A stretch of 64,000 nucleotides of DNA from Hamiltosporidium tvaerminnensis. Its lineage: Eukaryota; Microsporidia; Dubosqiidae. A program made the position numbers and the translations under genes. Below the pieces are notes generated by a model. It saw only the letters and a list, made by a program, of their open reading frames with translations. It had not been told where the DNA came from and did no database searches. This document shows positions 21,830 through 33,836 of the stretch, piece by piece (positions within the stretch are counted from its first letter, which is position 1; each line of letters starts with the position of its first letter). The DNA lies in assembly GCA_022605425.2 (NCBI GenBank), contig JAKIMF020000004.1, positions 555,501 to 619,500 on the forward strand, written 5' to 3'.

Positions 21830-23059
21830 GATATAAGTGGTTAAAAATTTTTGTAAAACATGGGGTGACTTTTGACCAATTTTTTTCAAGCGGTTGACAA
21901 CAAAGCTGGTTAATATTGAGGGATTGAGCTGTCATTAAAGTACTTGGATTTAATTTTTTATTAAAATTTTTTTTTCTATGTCGTTCTGTATAGCAAAGGT
22001 CTTCAAACTACGACGTGGTGTAGCAGTTCAGACATTATATCCCACCTCTCCACAAGTTTTTTAATTGTTGCGTATGTGTGTTTTTTAGCTGAAAAAATAA
22101 TGGAATTTTCGTATATTTTACACAAAATAAATCTCTTAGATATATGTTATTATTAAATTGTAATACAAAAACATTTTATTGGTTTTCAACATTTCTTTTA
22201 AACACCAATCATATTTCTTGTTATTTTATCCGAAAAATTCAAAACCAAATAACAAAAAACACGTAGGATAATTTGTTGAAATTGTGGGTTAAATTTACCA
22301 GTAAATATCATCGATAATGAATTCGAATGCATATCTAATAAACAAGATTTGTAAATATTTTTTTATATTTCATTTAAGAAAATGTTTTTTTTTTCCATGC
22401 AGATAGGCTTTCCGAAAGCAAAAATAAGCCTCGAAAATTTTTTATTAAATTTAATGAATTATGTGGCTGGAAGACTCTTATAAAATTCTGTGATTTAAAT
22501 GTTTTCATATAGAAATATTGTAAGATAAATTTTTGTTTTTTTTGAACGTTTGTATGAAATTTTAAACAATTCATCAAAAAACATTAAAAATTAAGATTGA
22601 AGAAATACTTCTCAGTACGCTGTATAAAATATAATGAGTTCTTTACCTCGAGACTTTTTATAAGTATCAATATGCTCTGCGAGCTAAAAAGTTCGGAATC
22701 CTTAATTTAAGCAATGAATAAAAATACTAGAAAAAGATTTCGTTATGATTAGAAGAATAAATATTCACTAAGACCAACAAAGGTTTTTTTTCTATTTCGA
22801 TTTAACGCCAAAGTCAATTATTACTTAACATATTTATACAAATTCTTTTTTAACTTACATATGGCATGTTTTACATTTATTTTACTGTTTTAAGAAATAT
22901 CTATTGTGGCGACATGTTAAGCCTTCCCAAAATCCTCCTTATTAACAGCAAACACAGCACAATTAAATTATTAGTTTATCAAGGTGGCATCAGTTAACCA
23001 ATATTTACAATATATTAATACAAAGAAGCCTCCTTTAGTATTTTTAAACAGTTTTTTTA

Positions 23060-23275
23060 ACTGAAAATTTTACGATTAAAAATCTACTATTTGGTTTTAA
23101 GCAAATATTTAATCCTTAGTTTTAACTGCTTAATAAAATACATATTTTCAAATTTTGTTATTTAGTTTAAAGCAAATATTTAATCATTAGTTTTTAATCC
23201 GTAGTATAAATACATATTTTTAAATTTTGTTATTTAGTTTTTAATTCGCTTTTTAATACATATTTTTAAATTTTG
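23060..23275. repeat. imperfect tandem repeat of about 70-80 nt
   Basis: Three diverged units share TTTAAGCAAATATTTAAT and ATACATATTTTTAAATTTTG. Non-coding. Confidence 0.75.
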
Positions 23276-24158
23276 ATTTTCCTTCAGATTTAGATTGGGA
23301 AAAAGACCACAAGGACAAACCTTTGACTAAAAAGCGTCTTTTTCCGAACACATAGGTGCATGAAGTAAATAAAACAAAATGATAAAAACATAGGGTTAGA
23401 TACCTTATAAAGGTAATGCACTGTGTTTTCAATCTAAATATCATCATAAGGAAGTAATTTTTAAATTCTTTTTTTTATAAAATTAATTCGTTTTTCTGTG
23501 AATTAAATGAAGGATTAAAATTTCAAATATATTTTTTATATTGATAAATTGAAACTTATTGAATGTGGGGTAATTCGCTTTATCTTTTTAGTTGTATTAT
23601 TCTAAGAGTTATGAGGATATATTTATTTCCTGTATTTAATTACTATTTTGTATTCATTCTAATTATACAGGAGTAGAAATTCAACATTTGAAATGTAGAT
23701 ACCAAACTATTCTATCATATCGATGTATATGTGTTAGACAGATAAGATAATATTGTGTCTTTGTTGTTATATGCCATTCTATTTCTTTTTCTAATTTGCT
23801 CACGCTTTGGTTTTGACTTCAACTTCTTTGGAAATCAAAAAACATAGATTTAACTTTTTTTTAAGTACTATAGACTGAATGTATGCCTCTATTCTTAGGA
23901 ATATTTAGAGTTTCTAAGATAAATTTTATGTTATATTGTCACAATACCATCCCAGGTTATCACATATGGAATTATTTCTAACTACTATTAGATAGATATG
24001 TTCGATTAGTTATAATTTTTAATATGTGGAAGGGTTATCAAAAACTAAGTATAAATTTATTTAAATAACTGTTATTTTGTTGCTTTATTAGACCCTTTTT
24101 AATCTAAACCAATTAAAATTTGTATTTTGGACAAATAATTGGTTATTTTTCTATTAAT

Positions 24159-24671
24159 TTATTTTTTATCGAAATAATTCAGATAAATAAATATAAAAAT
24201 AGTACTTATGAACATAATTGCGAAAAACAACAAAAGAATCATAACTCCTATTTTTAAAACCAAATATACATATCTAGGCGATTCTGGTTTGAATACAATT
24301 GTTCTAAATTCTGAATATGTGTATAATTCAACTTCATTACACAAATAAACCGCAATAAAATTTACACCATCAATTTTATTTTTTAGTATATAATATTCAA
24401 TGTCTGTCACAGATAATCTAGAAATAGGATCATCAAGTAAATAAACTGTTAAAGGTTCTCCTAAAATACATTTATCATATCGTAAATTAATTATAGATTC
24501 TGAGAGATATACAAATTTTTTTTTAGTACACAAAAGCATAGCAAATATTTGTTCTTTTTCATTTTTTATATATTCATCTATTATTTGTGGATAGGAATCA
24601 AATGTTAGTGGATCTACAAAATCTTCTTGTATTTCAAATACTATATCACCATTCTTAATAAGTTTAATCAT
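24159..24671 (-). CDS. unknown tail-anchored membrane protein
   Basis: I do not recognise the family. The 170-residue product has a soluble, mixed-charge N-terminal part (1-132). Residues 138-165 (VYLVLKIGVMILLLFFAIMF and onward) are strongly hydrophobic, followed by a short YFDKK tail, so it looks like a single C-terminal anchor with the bulk in the cytosol. There is no signal peptide. The start is well supported: CCCC lies one nt before the ATG (24673-24676). It is isolated between long spacers. A divergent SNARE or ER-tail protein is possible, but no SNARE heptads are evident. Confidence 0.72.
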   Translation of the reverse strand: MIKLIKNGDIVFEIQEDFVDPLTFDSYPQIIDEYIKNEKEQIFAMLLCTKKKFVYLSESIINLRYDKCILGEPLTVYLLDDPISRLSVTDIEYYILKNKIDGVNFIAVYLCNEVELYTYSEFRTIVFKPESPRYVYLVLKIGVMILLLFFAIMFISTIFIFIYLNYFDKK

Positions 24672-26222
24672 CGGGGCTTAAAAATGACATACTTATATAA
24701 AGATTACATATCAATCAATATTGTATTAAGATATATTGAATTAGAAATGATATACATTTAAAGATTTATTATAAAATATTTTTAATATTTTTAATATTAT
24801 TGAAGATTATAATTTTGTATTAAATAGAATAACAATCTAAAGAGAGGCATCTGTATACTTTATAAATCATGATTATAAATTTGTGAAATAAATGATAAAA
24901 ATATTTTTATTTACACTTTCTTATAATTTATTCTACTGTAAATTTATTGAAGCGAAATTAAAAATCACAAATATATCATTAGAAGCACTTACATCAATAA
25001 ATTATTACTAAAATACTGTATATTACTGATTATAAGTATAATATACTATTTTTAAATTAAAATATTTATTATCCTACATGGATTTCACAACACAATAAAA
25101 TTTAGTTTAATGTGGGTTTTCTTTTCGCTTTATACATTAAATACTTTACCCTACATGTATTTCATAAGATATTTGTTATATTTTATATTTTGAAAATAAA
25201 ATTTTACTATAATATCAAATACTTAGACAAATACCAATTAAATGTTAATAAAAATATATTTTTAAAAAAATTAATTTATCAAATATTTCATTTTAAATCT
25301 TTTATCATAAAATAACTCCAAAGGTATCTTGTATAACCACATTTTATTATTATTGCCTTTACACTTGATAATATGTAAAATTATTATTTTAAAAATATAG
25401 AATCTTTGAAGGAATAATTTAAAATTAAAAAATATGAATTATAAACCTGTATAATGTTTGATTATTTATATTTTAATTTAAGTAGCATCTTAAAAAAAAA
25501 TATTTTTATTTTACTTGAAATAGAACAAAGGATTTCCATTTTTGTAAATATTTTATTTTAAATTAATTTTTTTTTTAAATATCTTAAAAGAACATTAAGC
25601 TTAGATTAATTCAATTTTTTTTTCATAATTTTTATATTTTTTTTTATAATTTTTCAAAATGTTTCATAATAGTTTATAATTTTTTAATTTAAAATATTTT
25701 TTAATTATTTTTAGTGAATAATTGTGCTGTTTTCAAAGATGTTTATAACAATACCTTAAGACTATTAATTAAGGGAACATATGACTATTTGTAAGAAAAC
25801 ATATGAATTTATATTTTAATTTAATATGAATTAAAAATTAATCAAGGAAAAACTAAAAAAGATCAAAAAGAATTTAAGATTGTATTTTTGATCAAAGAAA
25901 AATTAAAAAAGAAATATTTAATTTTAAATGATTTAGAAATGTGATTATTGATATTTCAAATGATTGATATCTTTAAAATATATCATTTAAATATATCATG
26001 AATAAATATATCATAAATTAAGATTCTTGTTTGTGTATTTAAATAATATATCACAAATGAAATATCATGTTTGTATATTTAAATATATATCATAAATTAA
26101 GTATCTTGTTTGTATATTTAAATAAAATCATTTGATATATAAAAATATCTAAATTTTGTTATCTTAATCAATGAATTTAAATTTTGGTTAAATAAAAAAG
26201 ATAAACCAAATAAACCCGAAAA
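24672..26222. other. 1.5-kb gene-free stretch with tandem repeats
   Basis: Extremely AT-rich. Around 25985-26125 a unit of about 43 nt recurs (ATATCATAAATTAAG with TTGTTTGTATATTTAAAT). The frame at 25112-25315 (+) has no support. Confidence 0.6.
25985..26125. repeat. tandem repeat upstream of Spt3
   Basis: Imperfect units of about 43 nt, around three to four copies, each containing TTGTTTGTATATTTAAAT or a close variant. They end about 100 nt before the Spt3 start codon. Confidence 0.7.
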
Positions 26223-26930
26223 ATGTTTTACGATACTGAAATACAATCAATGATGTTTACATTTGGAGAAGTTAAAAATACAAACCATGAGACAATAGAA
26301 TATATAGAAAGTATTATAAGATCCAACATAAAATCTTTACTAAGTAAATCAAGAAAGGTACAAATTCTAAGAAAAGGAAAATATTTATCAGTAGAAGATA
26401 TATGTTTTGTATTACGCAGGAAAGTTTATATGGTAAATAGAATTTTACAATTTTTGGCGTTTAGAGAGACACGAAAGAAAATAAATGAAGAATCGGTTTC
26501 TTTATACGAGGAAAAGAATTGTGAAAAAATGGAATTTGATTGGTTCAATCATAAATCCGAGGTAAAAGATAAAGAATTAATTGAAAGATTACGAATTATA
26601 GACGAAGTCACACAATTTATGGATAAAGAGGAATATTTAAATTTTTGTGAATGCAGACAAGCTAGTTTTACATATAGAAAGTATAAAAAGTTTAAAGAAT
26701 TTATAGAATTTTCTAATTTGAAAGATGATGTAATTGACATACTGGGATATATTTGTTATGAAATGGTGTATACTTTAACTGTAAATGCCTTTAAAACAAA
26801 AAAGAATTTTAAGTTTAATAAATTTGCTAAAAAAGATCTTTTTAATTTTGAACAATCATTTAGTTTATCTGTAAAAGATATAAATGCGGGATTATTTTTA
26901 ATTTTAAAAGAAAATGGTTCATTGATTTAG
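26223..26930 (+). CDS. SPT3: SAGA/SLIK subunit Spt3 (double histone fold)
   Basis: Spt3 is the TBP-contacting subunit of SAGA. The 235-residue product keeps both halves. Residues 4-85 form the first histone fold (DTEIQSMMFTFGEV, then YLSVEDICFVLRRKVYMVNR and FRETRKK). Residues 136-195 match the second (EEYLNFCECRQASFTYRK, FKEFIEF, DDVIDILGYICYEMV). The CRQASFTYRK block is diagnostic for Spt3 against TAF13. It is shorter than yeast Spt3 because the linker (about 86-130) and tail are reduced. CCC is five nt before the ATG (26215-26217). Identification is firm. Confidence 0.95.
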   Translation: MFYDTEIQSMMFTFGEVKNTNHETIEYIESIIRSNIKSLLSKSRKVQILRKGKYLSVEDICFVLRRKVYMVNRILQFLAFRETRKKINEESVSLYEEKNCEKMEFDWFNHKSEVKDKELIERLRIIDEVTQFMDKEEYLNFCECRQASFTYRKYKKFKEFIEFSNLKDDVIDILGYICYEMVYTLTVNAFKTKKNFKFNKFAKKDLFNFEQSFSLSVKDINAGLFLILKENGSLI

Positions 26931-29249
26931 AAACTTGTTGGATCAATGAAAGTTCAAAATTGTAAATGACAAAGAATCAAAAGACAAAAGAAAATAGCAT
27001 CATTTGTACTTCTATATCATTTACTTTGTATAAATCTGTTCTATATTAATCAGGCGATTAAATAAAAATACTTAACAATTTATTAAATTTATATCTAACT
27101 TTAATGAAAATTTACAATATTTTGTTTCACATACTTTATTGCCTTAGATTAATTCTTTCAAATGTAAAAATTTATACTTTTTAGGGATTGCATCCGTAGA
27201 AATATTATCGATAGATCAATTTTATAGTATAAAAAAATGATACTTGTATTTAATTGATATTCCTAAAATATTTATATAAGAGTATAAATTTAAAGTTGCA
27301 AAAGAGGTTATTAATATCTTTAAATTAGAGAAATTTGCCTTTGGTTAATATAAAAATCCATTATACTACAAACATGTTAGATTAGACATCATGGTAAATT
27401 TTAAAGGATTATTATATGATTAAGATTAGTATAATAAAAAATTTGGCTAGGAAATTTCAAGAAATAAACAAAGAGTCCAATGGATAATAATGATGGGGAT
27501 AAAATTAAAACGATGTTTAGAAATGTATGAGCGATTTCCCTCGCAAATTCTCTTTATACCTCTTAAAAAAATATACCGCAATAAAAAAAGCAATAGCTCG
27601 AGATGCAAGCTTAAACCTTAGCCTTAATTCTCTTCAAATACACCTACTATTTATTTAGTAGTAATTTCTGTATGTGCGGTATCTTATGATCTAATAAGCA
27701 TCTATTGTGTTGCCATTCTCAAAAGAAGCTGGCGCGGCAGGGCACAACATACTCGATTCGACACCTACTGACCGACAAGAATAGCTTCTACTTGCTTTTT
27801 TGCCGAAAAAATCCGCTGAATCTAAAAAGTTTTGAAAATTCTTCATATCTATTGCAAAGAAGAGTTTGGTTGTGCCGATAATATATATGTGTCAGACAAA
27901 TTAGCTAATTATTAGATATAAAAGCGAATGAAGCAAAAAAATATTAGAATGCGACTTGGTATTGTTAAATTTTCATAGGGCTACGTTCTTAACCGAGTAT
28001 TCAGTACATGGTCTTAAGATATAAGTATTTAGTACAAATAAATAAATATCATAGCATACAATTTAAAAAATTGTAGTGCGAATGATAAAACTTTGAAAAT
28101 AAAAGTGGTAGATAAGTTCCGAATGTGATGATCAAATAACTAGTTACTTTGAATATGTAATTTCTTGGGTCTATTTTAGATTTTCCAAGTATGATTCAGA
28201 TACAAAATCTATCTTCAGATATTAAATCACACCAAGAGAAGCAAATCAGCTTCAAAAGCAAACATGGAAAACATATTTTTTGAGTTGGTGATGAGCTAAA
28301 ATATTCTTGAGAAGACAAGTAAACATAAGAAACTCGATACGGGTAATACAAATATTCACGGGGAATCAGCCAAGTATTTAATTCAAACTTTCGTCTAGCA
28401 ATTATATTCTGAAGTCTTTAATATAGAAGAATATGCGTTTAAATTAATATGATAAAAAAGCATATGATGTAACAGTTTAAAATGTAAATATAATGATAAT
28501 CGTATGTTGCGACTACTTCAAGGTATATCCCGCTAATTATCTGAAAGTGTTAACGTTTGCATGTGGCAATCTTGATGAAATTGTAAGTTACATTTTATAA
28601 TATAGAAAAAAAGATAACAAGGCTATATATGAAGAGCATAATACCTGGTATACATTTTACCAAATAATTCTCAACCCAAATTGCCTCCCATATTAAGTTT
28701 ATAATATCATTAATTTACTGCATAACTCAAAAACGGAAGAGCGTAAAAGTATTTTGAATTGATCCATATAAAACATTCCTAAATACCTTCATTTATTCTT
28801 AAAACCATCTTTTAAAAGAAAACACAAGATGCTTGGTTATACTGTTTGCTTAAGTTTCGATTTGAAAAAAAACCTTAGAACTTGGCTCGGACTACAGAAC
28901 AAGAACATGTGTCTCACTTTTGTAATTTTAATAAAAACATGTAGGAGGATTCATAGAACATTACGTAAGGGGTGAAAGCGGGAGAAAGTGATCAAAATAT
29001 TCTGGGTTTGGTGGTTGTTAGAAATAAAACCGCGGATGAGCCAACTTTCAAAAATTTTTCTTAATAAGAAACTATTAAAAAGACCTTTAAACAACGTGAA
29101 TAACAAGACCAATAGCTTATGATATAATTGAAATGTTTATTTAATAAAAGAATATCGATAATCATAACTTTCATAATTTGATTACAAAATTTATTAAGAA
29201 CACAATAACTAAAAAAAATATATTCGTTACATAAGCCTCAAAAAATCAT

Positions 29250-29830
29250 GACCAAGAACATTGGAAGAGAGATTTTGTAGGAGTTTTGCTGTTTCGATCT
29301 TTGTATCATCTATAGATCCGTAGAATCCAAGTTCAATGAAAAATTGACAAAGATTCAATAATTTTAAATAGATATTTTCAGATATTAAGCATTTATGTTT
29401 AATTGATTATCACATTCTCTTTGCAGTCAAAAGTGATACACTATCACTATGACAAATAAAGTAAATTCTTTCTTGTCAAAAACAGGTCTAGAGATAAATA
29501 AAGAGAACCAACATTGAAATAATTGTTGATGAGAGACCGTATTTTTTCAAAAGAGATCGATTTTTATAAATATTAGAAAAAATTAAAGGTGGTAAAATAT
29601 CACAAAAACAATATTCATTAAGTAAAGACGCAGCCTACAGCGAGATCCAAACAATTCTACACCAAATTAAATGTCTAAGTTACTCTCGTGTAATTTTTAA
29701 GTATGCAATATCGTTAAAAAGCTATCATGTATGCCTACTTCTACTTGAAATGGCTGATTGATATGAGATAAATTGGGCAGTGTGGGTATTGTTGGCAAAT
29801 TATAAGGCATGTTTAAGATCGAGATATAAA
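29250..29830 (+). mobile_element. decayed LINE reverse transcriptase fragment
   Basis: With stops and shifts, the plus strand reads in order like the palm and thumb of a non-LTR reverse transcriptase. NIGREIL (from R-G-I-L-Q-G-D) lies near 29260. HLCLIDYHILFA lies near 29388-29425, in the place of the H-L-L-Y-x-D-D catalytic block, with the aspartates damaged. KTGLEINKE lies near 29480-29505, and FKYAISLKSYHVCLLLLEM near 29695-29750. It may be the same kind of element as the fragment at 62300-63430, which begins about where this one ends. Confidence 0.6.
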
Positions 29831-31599
29831 TAACACATCTGTATGCTTAGCTCAGAATACTTGGGTGAGAATGGAACATATGCTTTGTTAATCTTAAATT
29901 GACTGGTAGAAATAAGAAATATCTGTTCGAAAAATCAAAAAATGTAATCTTTGAATTACAAATATACCCATTTCTTACTATAATATGCTCTCTATGCAAA
30001 TAAAATTGTTTGAAAAGATAATTTACAGAATAAAGTTTAGAAAAAGAAATAACTAGAAAAGATTATAATAAAAGGCAAAACATAAAATACGATTAAAAAT
30101 AATATATAACTTAAATATAAATTCTCTCAGTAATTTTTCCTAATGTGTCCAAAAGAACATATCAGGATTCGCATTGAAGCAGTTTTATAATATCAAAAAT
30201 ATCAATATATTATGAAAAGTAGAAAAAATATGCTCACACTACAATAGTTTGGCAAGACAAAAGGTAATCTAACGACTTGAATTGTTAAATGCTTAAAAAA
30301 ACTTTACCAGATTGTATAACGAAGTGGTTTTATTCTTGACTTTAGGCCTTCGAAAAGATGAAATGTTAGTTTACAAAACAATTTGGGTGTGTTACAAATA
30401 AATATAGTTTTAAAAATGAATATACAGAAATAAGATCGGAGTGTCGGATAAAAGCTGATGTTAAAATTAGCAATAATAGATAAATATTTTTGTTATCAGT
30501 AAGGCTAGCAATATGATAATATCCATATAGAGTGGGAATTACTTCTCGGGATTTACATAAAATAGTTGAAATTTTAAAAAGGAAAGAAGTTCTATAAGAC
30601 AATGATACAAGCCTTGTTTTCAATCTTGATCTGTATATAATTCGATATTTGATGACCAGGCATGGCATTGTTAAAAAAAACCTAAAATCTACCCTAAGAA
30701 GCGTCAAATATTATACAAATCAAAGTGTATTTAGTGATTAGTGCTAAAAAACAGTTTAAACGTACCATTAGAAAATTGAAGTTTTATTCAAAACAAAATG
30801 TATAAAGAGCACTAAAAACCTGTTGCCGGATGCCATACAAGAGCTAAAAAACATGAACAACCTATATCACTTTAAATTTACATAAATGTTAAAAACATAT
30901 TTTAAGTGCACAAAAACGAAAATTCACAAATTCAAGAATGTGAATAAAATGATAAATTATAAAGCCATCGCAAAATATTGAAACCAGATTAAATCTAAAC
31001 CACGAGTTAATTAAAAAAAAATAATTGAAAGAAAGCAGGAAAAAAAACAAGAAAAGTATAATAAACCAGTATTATATCAACTTTATTTCTTAAGGAATAC
31101 TGTAAGTTGAATTGATTTTCAGTGATATTTAAAATTTGGTTTAACAAATTTTCATAGTATACATTACAAATTTAAACGGTTTACTTGAAAATTAAAGAAA
31201 GTTATCTAAAATAATGAAAATATTTTTAATATACTACAAAAAAGAAAGAATAAAGTATTTATTCGAGAAATTGACGACCAAAATTAGAAATATATTTTTT
31301 CGATGATCTCAAGGTATAGAAATTTACGGATCAGTATGCAAAGAATACTACCAAATCAAATTTAAAAATGTTATAATATAGATAGATAAGTATAGCAGGT
31401 TTGTTCAAATAGAAACGTATAGGAGTTAAATTTATAAAATAGTATTAAATTGTCACATAATTTTTGGAAAAAGATAACTATTTTAACAACAATCTGCTTC
31501 GCAACGATTGAATGAAAATATGTATAATAATGCTTTTGGTTATAGTGAGATAAAATTACCTTGCGTTTTCGATTTTTATATAAGGATTTGTATAAGCAA

Positions 31600-32150
31600 G
31601 AGAAAATCTAAAATTTAATAAAATTTTTCTAAAAAGTTGGTTTGTAGTTTTATTTGTAATAGAGGGCAAATCATAATTGCATTTATAGGTAATTGCCTTG
31701 CAAAAGCATAGAAACCCAGTCTTGCACACTCGAGTTAGAAGATTTGGCACTGGAAAGATACAAAAAACAAACCAAACAAAAAGCCAGAAACCTTTGCTGA
31801 AGGCTATATTTGTTGGCAGGCCATTTTAATTCTAAGTTTTATTTTATCGTAAGACATCGGGATATATACTAGTTGGAATTTATTCGGTTTGATAAGTGTA
31901 GAGTAAGTAGGAATTCTACTGTTTTTGGAAAGCTTAGGATGGGTTTAGATTGAAACACCACACCTAGAAACGTACAGTAACATTTGCCAGCCAAATAGCT
32001 CAAGTATTATATATATTGTATATATCTTTTAAATCGGAAAGCTTTTGACATTGGGTATTCAAAGTTTACCAATGTAGTGTGAGAGGGGTAGTTATCAAAT
32101 AACTCCAGAACTGCAATTCTATGAATACAATATGATGTAAGCCTTTTAAA
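31600..32150 (-). mobile_element. decayed copy of repeat family 1 (copy 7)
   Basis: Reverse orientation, strongly diverged. Recognisable pieces in order are TAGGTAATTGCC, CACTCGAGTTAGAAGA, AGTGTAGAGTAAGTAGGAAT, a fragment resembling GTTACCGATGGAGTG, and AGAACTGC. The order matches the reverse complement of the 730-bp element, so this is an ancient insertion. Confidence 0.65.
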
Positions 32151-32731
32151 TAAACAAAGAATGATATTTATTTAAAAAAAATGACAGTAATGCTATCAGA
32201 AAAGTTTCCGCAATACTTTGCATGTAAAAATGTGCTTTTGAAAGCGTAAAATCTTTAATGTAAATATGCGAGGCTTAAAGTCATAAAAGTGATTATTATA
32301 TATCATAAGATTTCTTTCTTAATTTTTATTTTAATAAAGTTTTTTATATTATTAGTTTAAAGAAATAATTACGAATATTCCAAAAATCAATCGGTTTTGA
32401 CAAATCTTTTAATTTTATAATACAAAAATATTATTAATGATAACAATATAAGATGAAATTTATTTTTCAACATTTGATTTGAATAAAACTTTATTTGTTA
32501 ATTATGAAAGATAAAAGCACGAAAAAAAAACAAAAATAAAGTACGATCAAACAAAGTTTGGTTCTTTTTAACATTTTGTTTCGCGAAGCAACAACTATTT
32601 ACCTTAAAAATAATGTACTGATGCATTTTGTTGGAAAATGAACAAATAAATTTCATTTAAATTTGTGATTTTTTTTCGAAACAAATTTGTACCAAAATTT
32701 ATTATAAAAGTAAAATTTGTATTTTTTTCCC

Positions 32732-33097
32732 ATGATTGAGCGTGATGACAAAGATAATCATCTCGATTCATATCTTCACAAACTTTTAGATTCTTCTGGA
32801 TCAAGTTGTGAAGATAAAAATGAAATCACTGTAAAGACCGAATCACCTACTATATTTGGAAACGAAAAACGATCCAAACCCACAGAACCAAGTAAAGAAG
32901 AAGATTCTGATGATAGTTCCATGTATTTGTACACTGTTTCGTTATATAGTAGTGCATACAACGATTTTATTGATGGAAAAGACGAAGTATTAGAAGAATA
33001 TAGAGATGAAGAATTTTCAGAAAGCAATGAGTCAGACGATTTTATTACGGCATTAAAAAGCTTCCTAAAGCGAGAATCCGAATCGGAACAAAACTAA
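32732..33097 (+). CDS. small acidic serine-rich protein, unknown
   Basis: I do not recognise this 121-residue protein. It is rich in D, E and S, with acidic clusters such as KEEDSDDSS and EEFSESNESDD, few hydrophobic stretches, and a C-terminal ITALKSFLKRESESEQN that could form a short helix. It is probably a disordered nuclear or cytosolic protein. The open frame runs upstream to TTG 32717, but ATG 32732 directly follows CCC (32729-32731), which decides the start. The minus-strand frame across it (32776-33027) is a shadow. The start signal makes a real gene likely; function is unknown. Confidence 0.7.
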   Translation: MIERDDKDNHLDSYLHKLLDSSGSSCEDKNEITVKTESPTIFGNEKRSKPTEPSKEEDSDDSSMYLYTVSLYSSAYNDFIDGKDEVLEEYRDEEFSESNESDDFITALKSFLKRESESEQN

Positions 33098-33836
33098 TTA
33101 GGTTCCATACAATTATAATAAATATAAATGCACAAAATTATTTTCGAATATCTATTGAATATTTTATTCACTTTTTTCCATTAAAACTATACTTTAAAAA
33201 ATTTTAAAGAATATGCAACAAAGTTTCAAAAAGAATTTTTTTATTTTCTGGTTTAACGAATTTAAAAGTATTACAAATAAGGTGAATATAATTCAATTAA
33301 ACATTTATTCTAGCATCCGAATATTAAACCATTTGAACCCATAAGTTCATTTTTAAGAAGCAATACAAATATTTATAACTAACTTCTAATTTAATCAATT
33401 AAAAAATCATTTGTCCGTAGTTACATTTTTTTCTCATTCATTTACATGCATAATTAAAAACAAATGAAAATAGACCAAAGCAAGCAATAAAATGAACTCG
33501 AAAACCCGAAAATATTGTTAAAAAAAATTTAAAGTAATAAAAATTTACTTTAAATGATCTAAAAGTGATAAAATAATGGTAAAAACCAAAGAATTCAAAG
33601 ATATTATTTCTTTGATTTCATCATAAGTTATTTAAGTGTCAAAAGAAGATCCACTTTTCGTAATAAGTATCCCCAAACATCAATAAAAATACAAGAAACC
33701 CTAAGTTTATTTACAACAAAATCTTTCCTTTTTAAAAAATAATGATTAAAATGTTTTTGAAGGTTTCGAAATGTCTTAAGATTTTTTTAAAAACCAAAAA
33801 ATTTAAATTTTTTTATTAAATCTATAATTTTATTGT
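33098..33836. other. non-coding spacer between convergent genes
   Basis: AT-rich, with no open frame of note, between the 3' ends of the acidic protein gene and Spo11. Nothing else seen. Confidence 0.65.

Larger units (their letters stand above)
21004..24158. other. 3.1-kb gene-free stretch with hairpin and tandem repeats
   Basis: No gene is seen. Contents are the 26-bp inverted repeat at 21760-21829, a hAT-end-like patch near 21995-22055, and a tandem repeat at 23060-23275. Frames at 21698-21935, 22374-22577 and 23253-23447 (-) show no family resemblance. Confidence 0.55.
26931..32731. other. 5.8-kb gene-free stretch of decayed repeats
   Basis: No intact gene. It holds a LINE reverse-transcriptase remnant (29250-29830) and a heavily decayed copy of repeat family 1 (31600-32150). 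A GC-richer patch at 27690-27790 is unexplained. Frames at 30366-30707, 31556-31750 and 32604-32804 (-) are not supported as genes. Confidence 0.55.

Noticed and set aside
30366-30707. 113-codon minus-strand frame
   Set aside because: It lies in decayed repeat-rich DNA, has no CCC signal and no recognisable domain. Its length is marginal, so I left it out as a gene.
32776-33027. 83-codon minus-strand frame
   Set aside because: Shadow of the acidic protein, whose start has a CCC signal.
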